From: Micavibrio_B sp044238965
GTDB taxonomy: Bacteria > Pseudomonadota > Alphaproteobacteria > Micavibrionales > Micavibrionaceae
DNA length: 13,410 nt
Assembly: GCA_044238965.1 (NCBI GenBank)
Contig: JBIICJ010000042.1
Coordinates: 1-13,410 of the forward strand
Reading direction: 5' to 3'
Shown: in pieces, positions 6,884 through 12,893 of the stretch
Layout: the number at the start of each line of letters is the position of its first letter
Position numbering within the stretch: position 1 is the stretch's first letter
Notes under the pieces: generated by a model
What the model was told of the DNA's origin: nothing
What the model saw: the letters and a program-made list of their open reading frames with translations, nothing else
Database searches by the model: none
Program-made: the position numbers and the translations under genes

Positions 6884-6922
6884 TAACCCAATAAAATTAG
6901 GTGTTTGGATAAATTAAAATAA

Positions 6923-6946
6923 GGCTTGCGCTTGGGCCATTTTTTT
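6923..6946 (+). terminator. Weak candidate terminator after ald
   Basis: GGCTTG (6923-6928) can pair with TGGGCC's complement partners at 6933-6938 through three Watson-Crick and three G-U pairs, followed by A and seven T residues (6940-6946). The T-tract is good but the stem is weak. It lies between ald and tRNA-Asp. Confidence 0.35.
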
Positions 6947-6968
6947 AGTATTCCATGCGCCTACCAAT

Positions 6969-7045
6969 GCGGATGTAGTTCAGTTGGTTAGAACGCCTGC
7001 CTGTCACGCAGGAGGTCGCGGGTTCAAGTCCCGTCATTCGCGCCA
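6969..7045 (+). tRNA. tRNA-Asp (anticodon GTC), CCA encoded
   Basis: Complete cloverleaf: acceptor GCGGATG / CATTCGC (one G-U), D stem GTTC / GAAC, anticodon stem CCTGC / GCAGG with loop CTGTCAC (GTC at 7003-7005), variable loop AGGTC, and T stem GCGGG / CCCGT with loop TTCAAGT. The discriminator is G7042, as required for tRNA-Asp, and CCA is encoded at 7043-7045. Confidence 0.96.
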
Positions 7046-7065
7046 TTTTTCTTCCATAAACGATA

Positions 7066-7115
7066 ATTAGTTTAAGCTAATATACAATTTTCCTTAAAAT
7101 ACTAATCAATTAGTA
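7066..7115. promoter_or_regulatory. Two related inverted repeats ahead of the pseudopilin promoter
   Basis: TACTAAT-CA-ATTAGTA (7100-7115) is a perfect 16-bp palindrome. It covers the -35 position of the predicted promoter. Upstream, ATTAG (7066-7070) and CTAAT (7077-7081) form a second dyad made from the same half-site in opposite order. The pattern suggests binding sites of a dimeric regulator of the pseudopilin genes; no regulator gene is seen nearby. Confidence 0.45.
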
Positions 7116-7124
7116 AATTTTGTC

Positions 7125-7133
7125 TGTTATACT
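7125..7133 (+). promoter_or_regulatory. Extended -10 promoter of the pseudopilin pair
   Basis: TGTTATACT contains an extended -10 (TG-n-TATACT, hexamer 7128-7133, 5 of 6 matches). The region 17 nt upstream (ATCAAT) is a poor -35 but lies in the palindrome at 7100-7115. Six nt separate the -10 from the ATG at 7140, so transcription should start at or next to the start codon. Confidence 0.5.
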
Positions 7134-7139
7134 AAAGCT

Positions 7140-7883
7140 ATGATCATGATTCAAAATTCTTCAAAACAATCTGGTTTTACTCTTGTTGAAATGGCCATGG
7201 CAATGATTGTCATTGGCCTTTTGATTGGCATCGTTATCGGCGGTGGAAAAATCAGAGAAAACGCACAAGTCATGGATATCATCAAGCAAGTTACGTTGTT
7301 TGATAATTCAGCAGTAAAGTTTCGCGAAATTTATGGTGAGTTGCCAGGTGATATTCGTGATCCAACATCAAAACTAACAAATTGTAATGCTGCTCCTTGT
7401 AATCGAGCGGGCGATGGCGACGGTATTTTAGATGTGTCATTATTATCAAGTGATCCATTTACAACAGCAAATGAGCGTTTCACATTTTGGAACCACTTAC
7501 TTTCCGCTGGATTAATTACAGGCTTTGATGGGACAGATGTTTTAGCGTTTGGTACAGGTGGCTTACCATCATCCGACGTAGGTGGTGGCTATATTATTAC
7601 ATATTCTCCAGGCGTCATTTTTGGAAGCTGGCCATATAGCTTGGGGAGATCGCATCATGTTATAACTTTAAATGCGTCAATATTTCCACAAAGTTTTGGT
7701 TGGAATGCCGTAATGAAAACGGTAATATTATCTAAGGTTGATCAAAAAATTGATGATGGGCTTGCGCGCTGGGGTAAAGTTCAGTGTGGCTTGACGGGAA
7801 CATGTTCAACATTAGCTAATACTCAATCGGTCTATAATATTCCCGAGTCAATGACTAGAATGTTATACGCAACAAAATTTTAG
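7140..7883 (+). CDS. Type IV pilin-like / pseudopilin protein, first of a tandem pair
   Basis: This is a predicted inner-membrane-anchored, mostly periplasmic or extracellular pseudopilin of 247 residues. It has a 12-residue leader ending in Gly12, followed by F-T-L-V-E (Glu17 is the mature position 5 glutamate) and a hydrophobic helix to about 36: a class III prepilin-peptidase signal. Beyond the helix are Y-G-E-L-P-G-D, a Cys82/Cys87 pair, an acidic loop N-R-A-G-D-G-D-G-I-L (88-97) that resembles an EF-hand calcium site, F-W-N-H-L (116-120) and D-x-K-x-D-D-G (201-207), plus a second cysteine pair (216, 222). It is paralogous to the next gene. There is no Shine-Dalgarno before the ATG at 7140; ATG 7146 is an alternative. 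No assembly ATPase or peptidase gene is in the window, so the role (pilus, secretion, adhesion) is unknown. Confidence 0.82.
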   Translation: MIMIQNSSKQSGFTLVEMAMAMIVIGLLIGIVIGGGKIRENAQVMDIIKQVTLFDNSAVKFREIYGELPGDIRDPTSKLTNCNAAPCNRAGDGDGILDVSLLSSDPFTTANERFTFWNHLLSAGLITGFDGTDVLAFGTGGLPSSDVGGGYIITYSPGVIFGSWPYSLGRSHHVITLNASIFPQSFGWNAVMKTVILSKVDQKIDDGLARWGKVQCGLTGTCSTLANTQSVYNIPESMTRMLYATKF

Positions 7884-7891
7884 GATTTAAA

Positions 7892-8584
7892 ATGTTTCAA
7901 AAAAATAACTATGGTTTTACCCTTGTCGAAATTTCAATGGTAATGATCATTATTGGTTTATTAATCGGTGGTACTTTTGGTGGTTTGGCGATGGTTGAAA
8001 ATATGAAGGTAAATTCAACGGTTCAACAAATCAAGAAATTTGAAGCTGCCGCTATTAATTTTAAACAAACGTATAATTATTACCCAGGCGATTTAGCAAA
8101 TCCAACGTCGGTTCTTCCGAATTGTCCATGGCCATGTGATGTATCAGGAAATCAAGATGGTAAAATTACTTCGAGTGGATGGAATCCTTGGACAGGTATA
8201 ACAAGCTGGAATCGGGAAGAAAGTATATTTTGGAATCATCTTGCAGGGGCGAATATGATTGAAGGTATTATACCCGACGGGGCCGCAACCTTTGGAAGGA
8301 ATATTCCACTCAGTCCTTTTGATACGGGATATAGCTTGGCACATAATGGAATAGCGGGCGTAGGTACAAAAGGAAATCTTATTGTTATAACCAATTCAGG
8401 AAATCTCGGTGGAACCACCGCGGATGATTTGGTCTTACCTGGAAGTGCCGCGCAAAAATTAGATACTAAAATGGATGACGGCGATCCCACGGTAGGCAAG
8501 TTTATGTCATGGAACGCATCCCCCCCCGTGACAACATATGATATAAACGGAAATTACGGTTCTCGCTATCTTTACAATTTCTAA
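7892..8584 (+). CDS. Type IV pilin-like / pseudopilin protein, second of a tandem pair
   Basis: The 230-residue product has a short eight-residue leader ending in Gly8, then F-T-L-V-E (Glu13) and a hydrophobic helix to about 33, the substrate pattern of prepilin peptidase. It shares with the preceding protein, in the same order, Y-Y-P-G-D-L-x-N-P-T, a Cys78/Cys82 pair, a loop D-V-S-G-N-Q-D-G-K-I (83-92) close to the EF-hand pattern, F-W-N-H-L (113-117), L-D-x-K-x-D-D-G (190-197) and an aromatic C-terminus, so the two arose by duplication and diverged strongly. The ATG is 8 nt after the first gene's stop, with AGGA 6 nt before it, indicating one transcript. An eight-C tract lies 18 codons before the end. 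It is followed directly by nuoA without a visible terminator. Confidence 0.83.
   Translation: MFQKNNYGFTLVEISMVMIIIGLLIGGTFGGLAMVENMKVNSTVQQIKKFEAAAINFKQTYNYYPGDLANPTSVLPNCPWPCDVSGNQDGKITSSGWNPWTGITSWNREESIFWNHLAGANMIEGIIPDGAATFGRNIPLSPFDTGYSLAHNGIAGVGTKGNLIVITNSGNLGGTTADDLVLPGSAAQKLDTKMDDGDPTVGKFMSWNASPPVTTYDINGNYGSRYLYNF
8520..8527 (+). repeat. Eight-C homopolymer in the second pseudopilin gene
   Basis: Eight consecutive C residues encode the end of Ser210 plus Pro211-Pro212, in an otherwise A+T-rich region. Losing one C creates TGA almost at once; gaining one C leads to TGA after four codons. Either slip would remove the last 18 residues. It is a candidate phase-variable tract, or a position prone to sequencing error. 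Confidence 0.6.
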
Positions 8585-8599
8585 TAAAAATCCTATTCT
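8571..8599 (+). promoter_or_regulatory. Promoter of nuoA, leaderless arrangement
   Basis: TTTACA (8571-8576; 5 of 6), exactly 17 nt, TATTCT (8594-8599; 4 of 6), then 6 nt to the nuoA ATG. It lies in the last codons of the pseudopilin gene. The AGG at 8601-8603 is too close to the ATG to serve as a Shine-Dalgarno. Confidence 0.5.
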
Positions 8600-8605
8600 C
8601 AGGCC

Positions 8606-8980
8606 ATGTTTGCAGACTCATCATTTTTACAAAATTACTTACCAATCATCATCTTTTTGGGCATTGCCGCTGGCTTGTCCGTTGCCATGGTTTTAGCGTC
8701 ATTATTGGCAGGAAAGCAAAAGCCTGATTCAGAAAAATTATCAGCCTATGAATGTGGGTTTGACGCCTTTGACGATGCCCGTCATAAATTCGATGTACGG
8801 TTTTACCTCGTGGCTATTCTTTTTATCATTTTTGACCTTGAAATTGCCTTTTTGTTCCCATGGGCGGTTAGCCTTGGGTCAATTGGTTTGTTCGGGTTTT
8901 GGTCAATGGTCACGTTTTTATCCGTTTTAACCATTGGATTAGTCTATGAATGGCGCAAAGGTGCCCTCGACTGGGAATAA
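8606..8980 (+). CDS. nuoA: NADH-quinone oxidoreductase subunit A
   Basis: NuoA is a membrane subunit of respiratory complex I, equivalent to mitochondrial ND3. The 124-residue protein has three predicted helices (about 11-34, 66-87, 92-114). The conserved loop Y-E-C-G-F-D-A-F (48-55) carries Cys50, the counterpart of the ND3 loop cysteine near the quinone site. Helix 2 carries the conserved F-D-L-E-I pattern with its buried acidic residues. It is the first gene of the nuo operon and follows the pseudopilin stop by 21 nt. The ATG at 8606 has no usable Shine-Dalgarno but sits 6 nt after a predicted -10 box. Confidence 0.95.
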   Translation: MFADSSFLQNYLPIIIFLGIAAGLSVAMVLASLLAGKQKPDSEKLSAYECGFDAFDDARHKFDVRFYLVAILFIIFDLEIAFLFPWAVSLGSIGLFGFWSMVTFLSVLTIGLVYEWRKGALDWE

Positions 8981-8986
8981 GAATTG

Positions 8987-9008
8987 CCTTATATAAAACC
9001 CTATAAGG
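8987..9008 (+). promoter_or_regulatory. Hairpin between nuoA and nuoB
   Basis: CCTTATA (8987-8993) and TATAAGG (9002-9008) form a perfect 7-bp stem with an 8-nt loop. There is no T-tract. The 3' arm ends in AAGG, directly upstream of the likely nuoB Shine-Dalgarno AAGGA (9011-9015). It may act as an RNA stability or translation element; the function is inferred. Confidence 0.4.
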
Positions 9009-9027
9009 TTAAGGATACCGATTCAAA

Positions 9028-9612
9028 ATGAGCCACGATAGACACACCATCATCGCCCCTGATGCCCCGTTTGTTACCAATGTGCCGACACCTGCACCAA
9101 CCCAATTGATCCCTGCGGATCAAGCGGTTGCGATGTTGTCACAAGAAGTCAAAGACAAAGGTTTCATTCTCACCAACGCCGATAAATTATTTGATTGGGC
9201 GCGTCAGGGTTCCATGTGGCCGATGACATTTGGTTTGGCGTGTTGCGCGGTTGAAATGATTCACTCATACATGTCGCGTTATGACCTTGACCGTTTTGGT
9301 ATTATTCCACGTCCGTCACCACGTCAATCGGATGTGATGATTGTGGCGGGAACATTGACCAATAAAATGGCGCCTGCTTTGCGCAAAGTTTATGATCAAA
9401 TGCCCGAGCCACGTTGGGTTATTTCGATGGGATCATGCGCGAATGGCGGTGGGTATTATCATTACTCATATTCGGTTGTGCGGGGATGTGATCGCATTGT
9501 GCCCGTTGATATTTATGTGCCGGGTTGCCCGCCAACAGCAGAGGCTTTGGTGTATGGTTTGCTTCAATTGCAAAAGAAAATTAAACGCGAAGATACACGG
9601 ATTATGCGCTAA
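9028..9612 (+). CDS. nuoB: NADH-quinone oxidoreductase subunit B
   Basis: NuoB (PSST) is the peripheral-arm subunit that carries the terminal 4Fe-4S cluster N2, which reduces quinone. The 194-residue protein has all four ligands: the tandem Cys72-Cys73 in L-A-C-C-A-V-E-M, Cys137 in G-S-C-A-N-G-G, and Cys167 in V-P-G-C-P-P. The first ~40 residues form an N-terminal extension rich in proline and alanine, of the kind common in alphaproteobacterial and mitochondrial versions. The start ATG at 9028 has AAGGA 12 nt upstream, a rather long spacing. Its stop codon overlaps the nuoC start by one base (TAATG). Confidence 0.97.
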   Translation: MSHDRHTIIAPDAPFVTNVPTPAPTQLIPADQAVAMLSQEVKDKGFILTNADKLFDWARQGSMWPMTFGLACCAVEMIHSYMSRYDLDRFGIIPRPSPRQSDVMIVAGTLTNKMAPALRKVYDQMPEPRWVISMGSCANGGGYYHYSYSVVRGCDRIVPVDIYVPGCPPTAEALVYGLLQLQKKIKREDTRIMR

Positions 9613-10304
9613 TGAACGAGCCTGCTGCACCCGAAACAATTGAAGCTGAAGCTGCTATTTCATTGCCCGCTTTTATTGATACATTATCTAATCACATTGT
9701 ATCGCACCGTATTTTTAAAGGTGAAATGATTGTTACCGTCAAACGTGATTCCATTATTCCTGTGCTCACATTTCTTCGTGATGATGCGAATACAAAATTC
9801 ACACAATTAATTGATGTAACGGCAGTTGATTTTCCTGAACGCCCTGAACGATTTGAATTGGTCTATCAATTATTGTCATTAAAATATAACACGCGTCTTC
9901 GTTTGAAATTGACAACCGATGAAGCATCGCAAGTGCCATCTGTCGTCTCTGTATTCTCAACGGCTAATTGGTTTGAACGCGAAGTATGGGATATGTACGG
10001 CATTATATTTGCGGGTCATCCTGATCATCGCCGTATTTTAACCGATTACGGTTTTGATGGTCATCCGTTACGCAAAGATTTCCCATTAACGGGGCATGTG
10101 GAAGTTCGATATGACCCTGAATTACGCCGCGTTGTGTATGAGCCTGTGAAACTCACGCAAGATTATCGTTATTTTGATAATTTATCACCGTGGGAAGGGC
10201 TTACTGACGTTCAAATGTTGGCGGGTGACGAAAAAGCCATTAAACATGGGCCTAAAATCGGATGGACAGAAGTATCAAAAGAATTAAAAGGTAACGTCAA
10301 ATGA
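9612..10304 (+). CDS. nuoC: NADH-quinone oxidoreductase subunit C
   Basis: NuoC is the 30-kDa peripheral-arm subunit of complex I, which holds NuoD and the cluster-bearing subunits together. The 230-residue product has the family signature E-R-F-E-L-V-Y-Q-L-L-S followed by W-F-E-R-E-V-W-D-M-Y-G-I and G-H-P-D-H-R-R-I-L-T-D-Y-G-F, then H-P-L-R-K-D-F-P-L-T-G. It is separate from nuoD, as in Alphaproteobacteria and mitochondria, not fused as in E. coli. It is coupled upstream (TAATG) and downstream (ATGA, 4-nt overlap), so translation of B, C and D is likely linked. The acidic-alanine N-terminal ~20 residues are probably disordered. Confidence 0.96.
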   Translation: MNEPAAPETIEAEAAISLPAFIDTLSNHIVSHRIFKGEMIVTVKRDSIIPVLTFLRDDANTKFTQLIDVTAVDFPERPERFELVYQLLSLKYNTRLRLKLTTDEASQVPSVVSVFSTANWFEREVWDMYGIIFAGHPDHRRILTDYGFDGHPLRKDFPLTGHVEVRYDPELRRVVYEPVKLTQDYRYFDNLSPWEGLTDVQMLAGDEKAIKHGPKIGWTEVSKELKGNVK

Positions 10305-11527
10305 GCAAACTTGCGACCGCGATTGATCCATCTGCGGATATCACATCATCAACTGCCGAAATTAAACCATACACTATGAATTTTGGCCCACAGCACCCTG
10401 CGGCGCATGGTGTGTTGCGTCTGGTCATGGAAATGGAAGGGGAAGTGGTCGAACGCTGTGACCCACATATCGGGCTTCTTCACCGCGGCACCGAAAAATT
10501 GATCGAATACAAAACCTATACCCAAGCCTTACCGTATTTTGACCGTTTGGATTATGTGGCGCCAATGAACCAAGAACATGCGTTTGCATTGGCGGTTGAA
10601 AAATTATTGGGCGTGACCGTTCCTGAACGCGGACAATATATTCGTGTTCTGTTCTGTGAACTTGGGCGTATCTTAAATCATGTTTTGAACATCACCACTT
10701 TTGCTCTTGATGTTGGTGCGATTACACCCGCTTTGTGGGGGTTCGAAGAACGTGAAAAAGGAATGGAATTTTATGAACGCGTATGTGGCGCGCGCCTTCA
10801 TGCCAATTATTTCCGCCCTGGCGGCGTTGCCCAAGACATGCCTGCGGGACTTGCCGATGACATGTATGAATGGGCTGAAAATTCTTTCCCTCAAGTCTTA
10901 GAAGATCTTGATAACCTCTTGTCAAATAATCGTATTTTTAAACAGCGCACGGTTGATATCGGCGTGGTTACAAAAGAACAGGCGCTTGATTGGGGATTTT
11001 CTGGCCCGATGTTACGCGCCTCAGGCCTTGCGTGGGATTTGCGCAAATCACAACCATACGATGTTTATGATCGCATGGATTTTGATGTGCCTGTCGGCAA
11101 AACAGGTGATTGTTATGCGCGTTATTTGATCCGCATGGAGGAAATGCGCCAATCCTTGAAAATCATAAAGCAATGCCTTAAAAAAATGCCGCAAGGTCTT
11201 GTTAAATCTAATGATTATAAGGTTACAGCTCCGCCACGTGCCGAGATGAAATCATCAATGGAAGCCTTGATCCACCATTTCAAACTCTTTACCGAAGGGT
11301 ATCACGTACCCGCGGGCGAAACCTATACCGCTGTGGAAGCACCAAAGGGTGAATTTGGCGTTTATTTAGTGTCCGATGGTACAAATAAACCATATCGTTG
11401 TCGTATCCGCGCCCCTGGATTCGCGCATTTGCAAGGGCTCGATTTCATGTCAAAAGGCCATTTATTGGCCGATGCGGTGTCGATTATCGGGTCAATGGAC
11501 ATCGTTTTTGGTGAGATTGACCGTTAA
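10301..11527 (+). CDS. nuoD: NADH-quinone oxidoreductase subunit D
   Basis: NuoD is the 49-kDa subunit of complex I, related to the large subunit of NiFe hydrogenases; with NuoB it forms the quinone-reducing pocket. The 408-residue protein has the expected length. The quinone-contacting pair is present: His36 in H-P-A-A-H-G and Tyr85 in F-D-R-L-D-Y, 49 residues apart as in Thermus (His38/Tyr87). Other family blocks are P-H-I-G-L-L-H-R-G-T-E-K-L, R-P-G-G-V-A and the C-terminal H-L-L-A-D-A-V-S-I-I-G-S-M-D-I-V-F-G-E-I-D-R. It starts inside the nuoC stop (ATGA). No terminator follows; a Nudix gene with its own promoter-like sequence comes next after 41 nt. Confidence 0.97.
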   Translation: MSKLATAIDPSADITSSTAEIKPYTMNFGPQHPAAHGVLRLVMEMEGEVVERCDPHIGLLHRGTEKLIEYKTYTQALPYFDRLDYVAPMNQEHAFALAVEKLLGVTVPERGQYIRVLFCELGRILNHVLNITTFALDVGAITPALWGFEEREKGMEFYERVCGARLHANYFRPGGVAQDMPAGLADDMYEWAENSFPQVLEDLDNLLSNNRIFKQRTVDIGVVTKEQALDWGFSGPMLRASGLAWDLRKSQPYDVYDRMDFDVPVGKTGDCYARYLIRMEEMRQSLKIIKQCLKKMPQGLVKSNDYKVTAPPRAEMKSSMEALIHHFKLFTEGYHVPAGETYTAVEAPKGEFGVYLVSDGTNKPYRCRIRAPGFAHLQGLDFMSKGHLLADAVSIIGSMDIVFGEIDR

Positions 11528-11533
11528 ATTTAA

Positions 11534-11562
11534 TTGACATAACTTTTTAAACTGAGTAAATT
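11534..11562 (+). promoter_or_regulatory. Promoter of the Nudix gene, leaderless arrangement
   Basis: A perfect -35 TTGACA (11534-11539), exactly 17 nt, then TAAATT (11557-11562; 4 of 6). The ATG of the Nudix gene begins 6 nt after the -10 box. There is no Shine-Dalgarno between them. It lies in the 41-nt gap after nuoD. Confidence 0.6.
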
Positions 11563-11568
11563 ATTTGC

Positions 11569-12138
11569 ATGCAAAATCATATTGTCGCTGTCCCTCATGA
11601 TCACCAAGTAGCACCAAAACGGTTATTTGAATTAAAAACTATCTTTGCCGCAGCAAACGAAAATGTAGTTTCATTTGAAACAAAGCCCCATCCCCTGGCT
11701 AAACGTTTGGTTTCATTACTTATTTATGATGAAGGCGATAAGGTTTTGTTATTAGAACGTTTTAACGTCAAACAAGGTATCAGCGGTGATCGTTGGTTTG
11801 ATCTTCCAGGTGGTAAAATGGAGCCAGGAGAAACCGTCGGTGTTGCCGCCATGCGCGAAGCCGAAGAAGAATTAGGTATTGATATTACGGCCATGGAAAC
11901 AATTTGCGAGTCCTATGCGCCACCATGTAAAATGTACCCAAATGGTCTGGTTAAGTATTTTATCAATGTTCTTTCATACGAAGGAACCCCGCATAACAAA
12001 TTAGGGATAGATGAGGGGCATATCTCACTAAAGGCATATGATTTAGATGACGCTGCCGCTAAATTAAACGGGCGTTTATGTGGGTATTCTGAATCATACC
12101 TGCATCAACCACCAGCCCAAATGATGGTCTGTAAATAA
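11569..12138 (+). CDS. Nudix hydrolase, substrate unknown, inside the nuo operon
   Basis: This is a predicted cytosolic hydrolase of nucleoside diphosphates linked to another moiety. The 189-residue protein has a complete Nudix box G-x5-E-x7-R-E-x-x-E-E-x-G-I from Gly82 to Ile104, including the metal-binding R-E-A-E-E-E, preceded by the strands R-L-V-S-L-L-I-Y and K-V-L-L-L-E-R. A 45-residue N-terminal extension has no motif I recognise. The NADH-pyrophosphatase signature (S-Q-P-W-P-F-P) and zinc site are absent, so it is not NudC. The substrate cannot be assigned. Codon use is like that of the surrounding nuo genes. It interrupts nuoD–nuoE, carries its own promoter, and nuoE has a further promoter downstream. 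Confidence 0.88.
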   Translation: MQNHIVAVPHDHQVAPKRLFELKTIFAAANENVVSFETKPHPLAKRLVSLLIYDEGDKVLLLERFNVKQGISGDRWFDLPGGKMEPGETVGVAAMREAEEELGIDITAMETICESYAPPCKMYPNGLVKYFINVLSYEGTPHNKLGIDEGHISLKAYDLDDAAAKLNGRLCGYSESYLHQPPAQMMVCK

Positions 12139-12162
12139 GAACAACTCTCATCCTTTATCTTG

Positions 12163-12190
12163 TTGATCTTGCATAAAAATGTACTATAGT
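12163..12190 (+). promoter_or_regulatory. Internal promoter for nuoE and following genes
   Basis: TTGATC (12163-12168; 4 of 6), 16 nt, TATAGT (12185-12190; 5 of 6). The predicted start near 12197 gives a leader of about 43 nt before the nuoE ATG. The -10 is bracketed by a 9-bp inverted repeat TAAAAATGT (12174-12182) / ACATTTTTA (12215-12223), which may be only an A+T-rich coincidence. Confidence 0.45.
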
Positions 12191-12239
12191 TTGCGCCTGT
12201 AATCATAATAATAAACATTTTTAAAAAGTAATCGCACCG

Positions 12240-12893
12240 ATGAAAAAACCTTTTGATCCGAATGCGGCATACCAACCACGCGAATTTCAATTTCGTAACG
12301 CAGATGCCGTCACAGAGATTATTTCAAGATATCCCGCAGGCAAACAACGTTCCGCCACTATGCCTTTATTAGATTTGGCGCAACGTCAAGTCGCCGAAGA
12401 TGGTCATAAATCATCACCGCCATTTGGTGGATGGATTCCGCGCGCGGCGATGGATGAAATTGCGCGCATTCTAGATTTACCACCGATCAAGGTTTACGAA
12501 GTTGCCACATTCTATTCGATGTATAATCTCGTACCCGTTGGAAAATATTTGATTCAATTATGCACGACCACGCCATGTATGTTGTGTAATGCGGGTGCAA
12601 TCGTCAAAGCATGTGAAGAACATCTGGGCATTCACATTGGCGAGACCACAAATGACAATTTATTCACATTGGCTGAAGTCGAATGTTTGGGTGCGTGCGT
12701 GAATGCACCAATGGTTCAAATTAATGATGATTATTATGAAGATTTAACGCCCGATAACATGAAAACATTATTGGTTGATTTGGCGGTGGGCCGTCCTACA
12801 TCAATTGGATCACAAAAAGGGCGCAAAGGATCAATGGCAATCACTGGCCCAACCACGTTGGATGAACAAGCCAAACGGGCAGGGGTGAAATAA
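12240..12893 (+). CDS. nuoE: NADH-quinone oxidoreductase subunit E
   Basis: NuoE (24-kDa type) carries the 2Fe-2S cluster N1a in the NADH-oxidising module and pairs with NuoF. The 217-residue protein has a thioredoxin-like fold with the four cluster ligands Cys108 and Cys113 (C-T-T-T-P-C) and Cys149 and Cys153 (C-L-G-A-C). The N-terminal helical part includes V-Y-E-V-A-T-F-Y-S-M-Y, typical of the family. Cys116 in C-M-L-C-N is an extra cysteine, where I recall arginine in many homologues. The ~35-residue C-terminal tail is basic and alanine/glycine-rich. The Shine-Dalgarno is weak. The stop overlaps the start of the following 69-aa gene by one base (TAATG). Confidence 0.96.
   Translation: MKKPFDPNAAYQPREFQFRNADAVTEIISRYPAGKQRSATMPLLDLAQRQVAEDGHKSSPPFGGWIPRAAMDEIARILDLPPIKVYEVATFYSMYNLVPVGKYLIQLCTTTPCMLCNAGAIVKACEEHLGIHIGETTNDNLFTLAEVECLGACVNAPMVQINDDYYEDLTPDNMKTLLVDLAVGRPTSIGSQKGRKGSMAITGPTTLDEQAKRAGVK

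Noticed and set aside
12174..12223. Nine-bp inverted repeat around the nuoE -10 box
   Set aside because: The arms are almost pure A/T with a 32-nt spacer, so chance occurrence is likely; noted under the promoter only.
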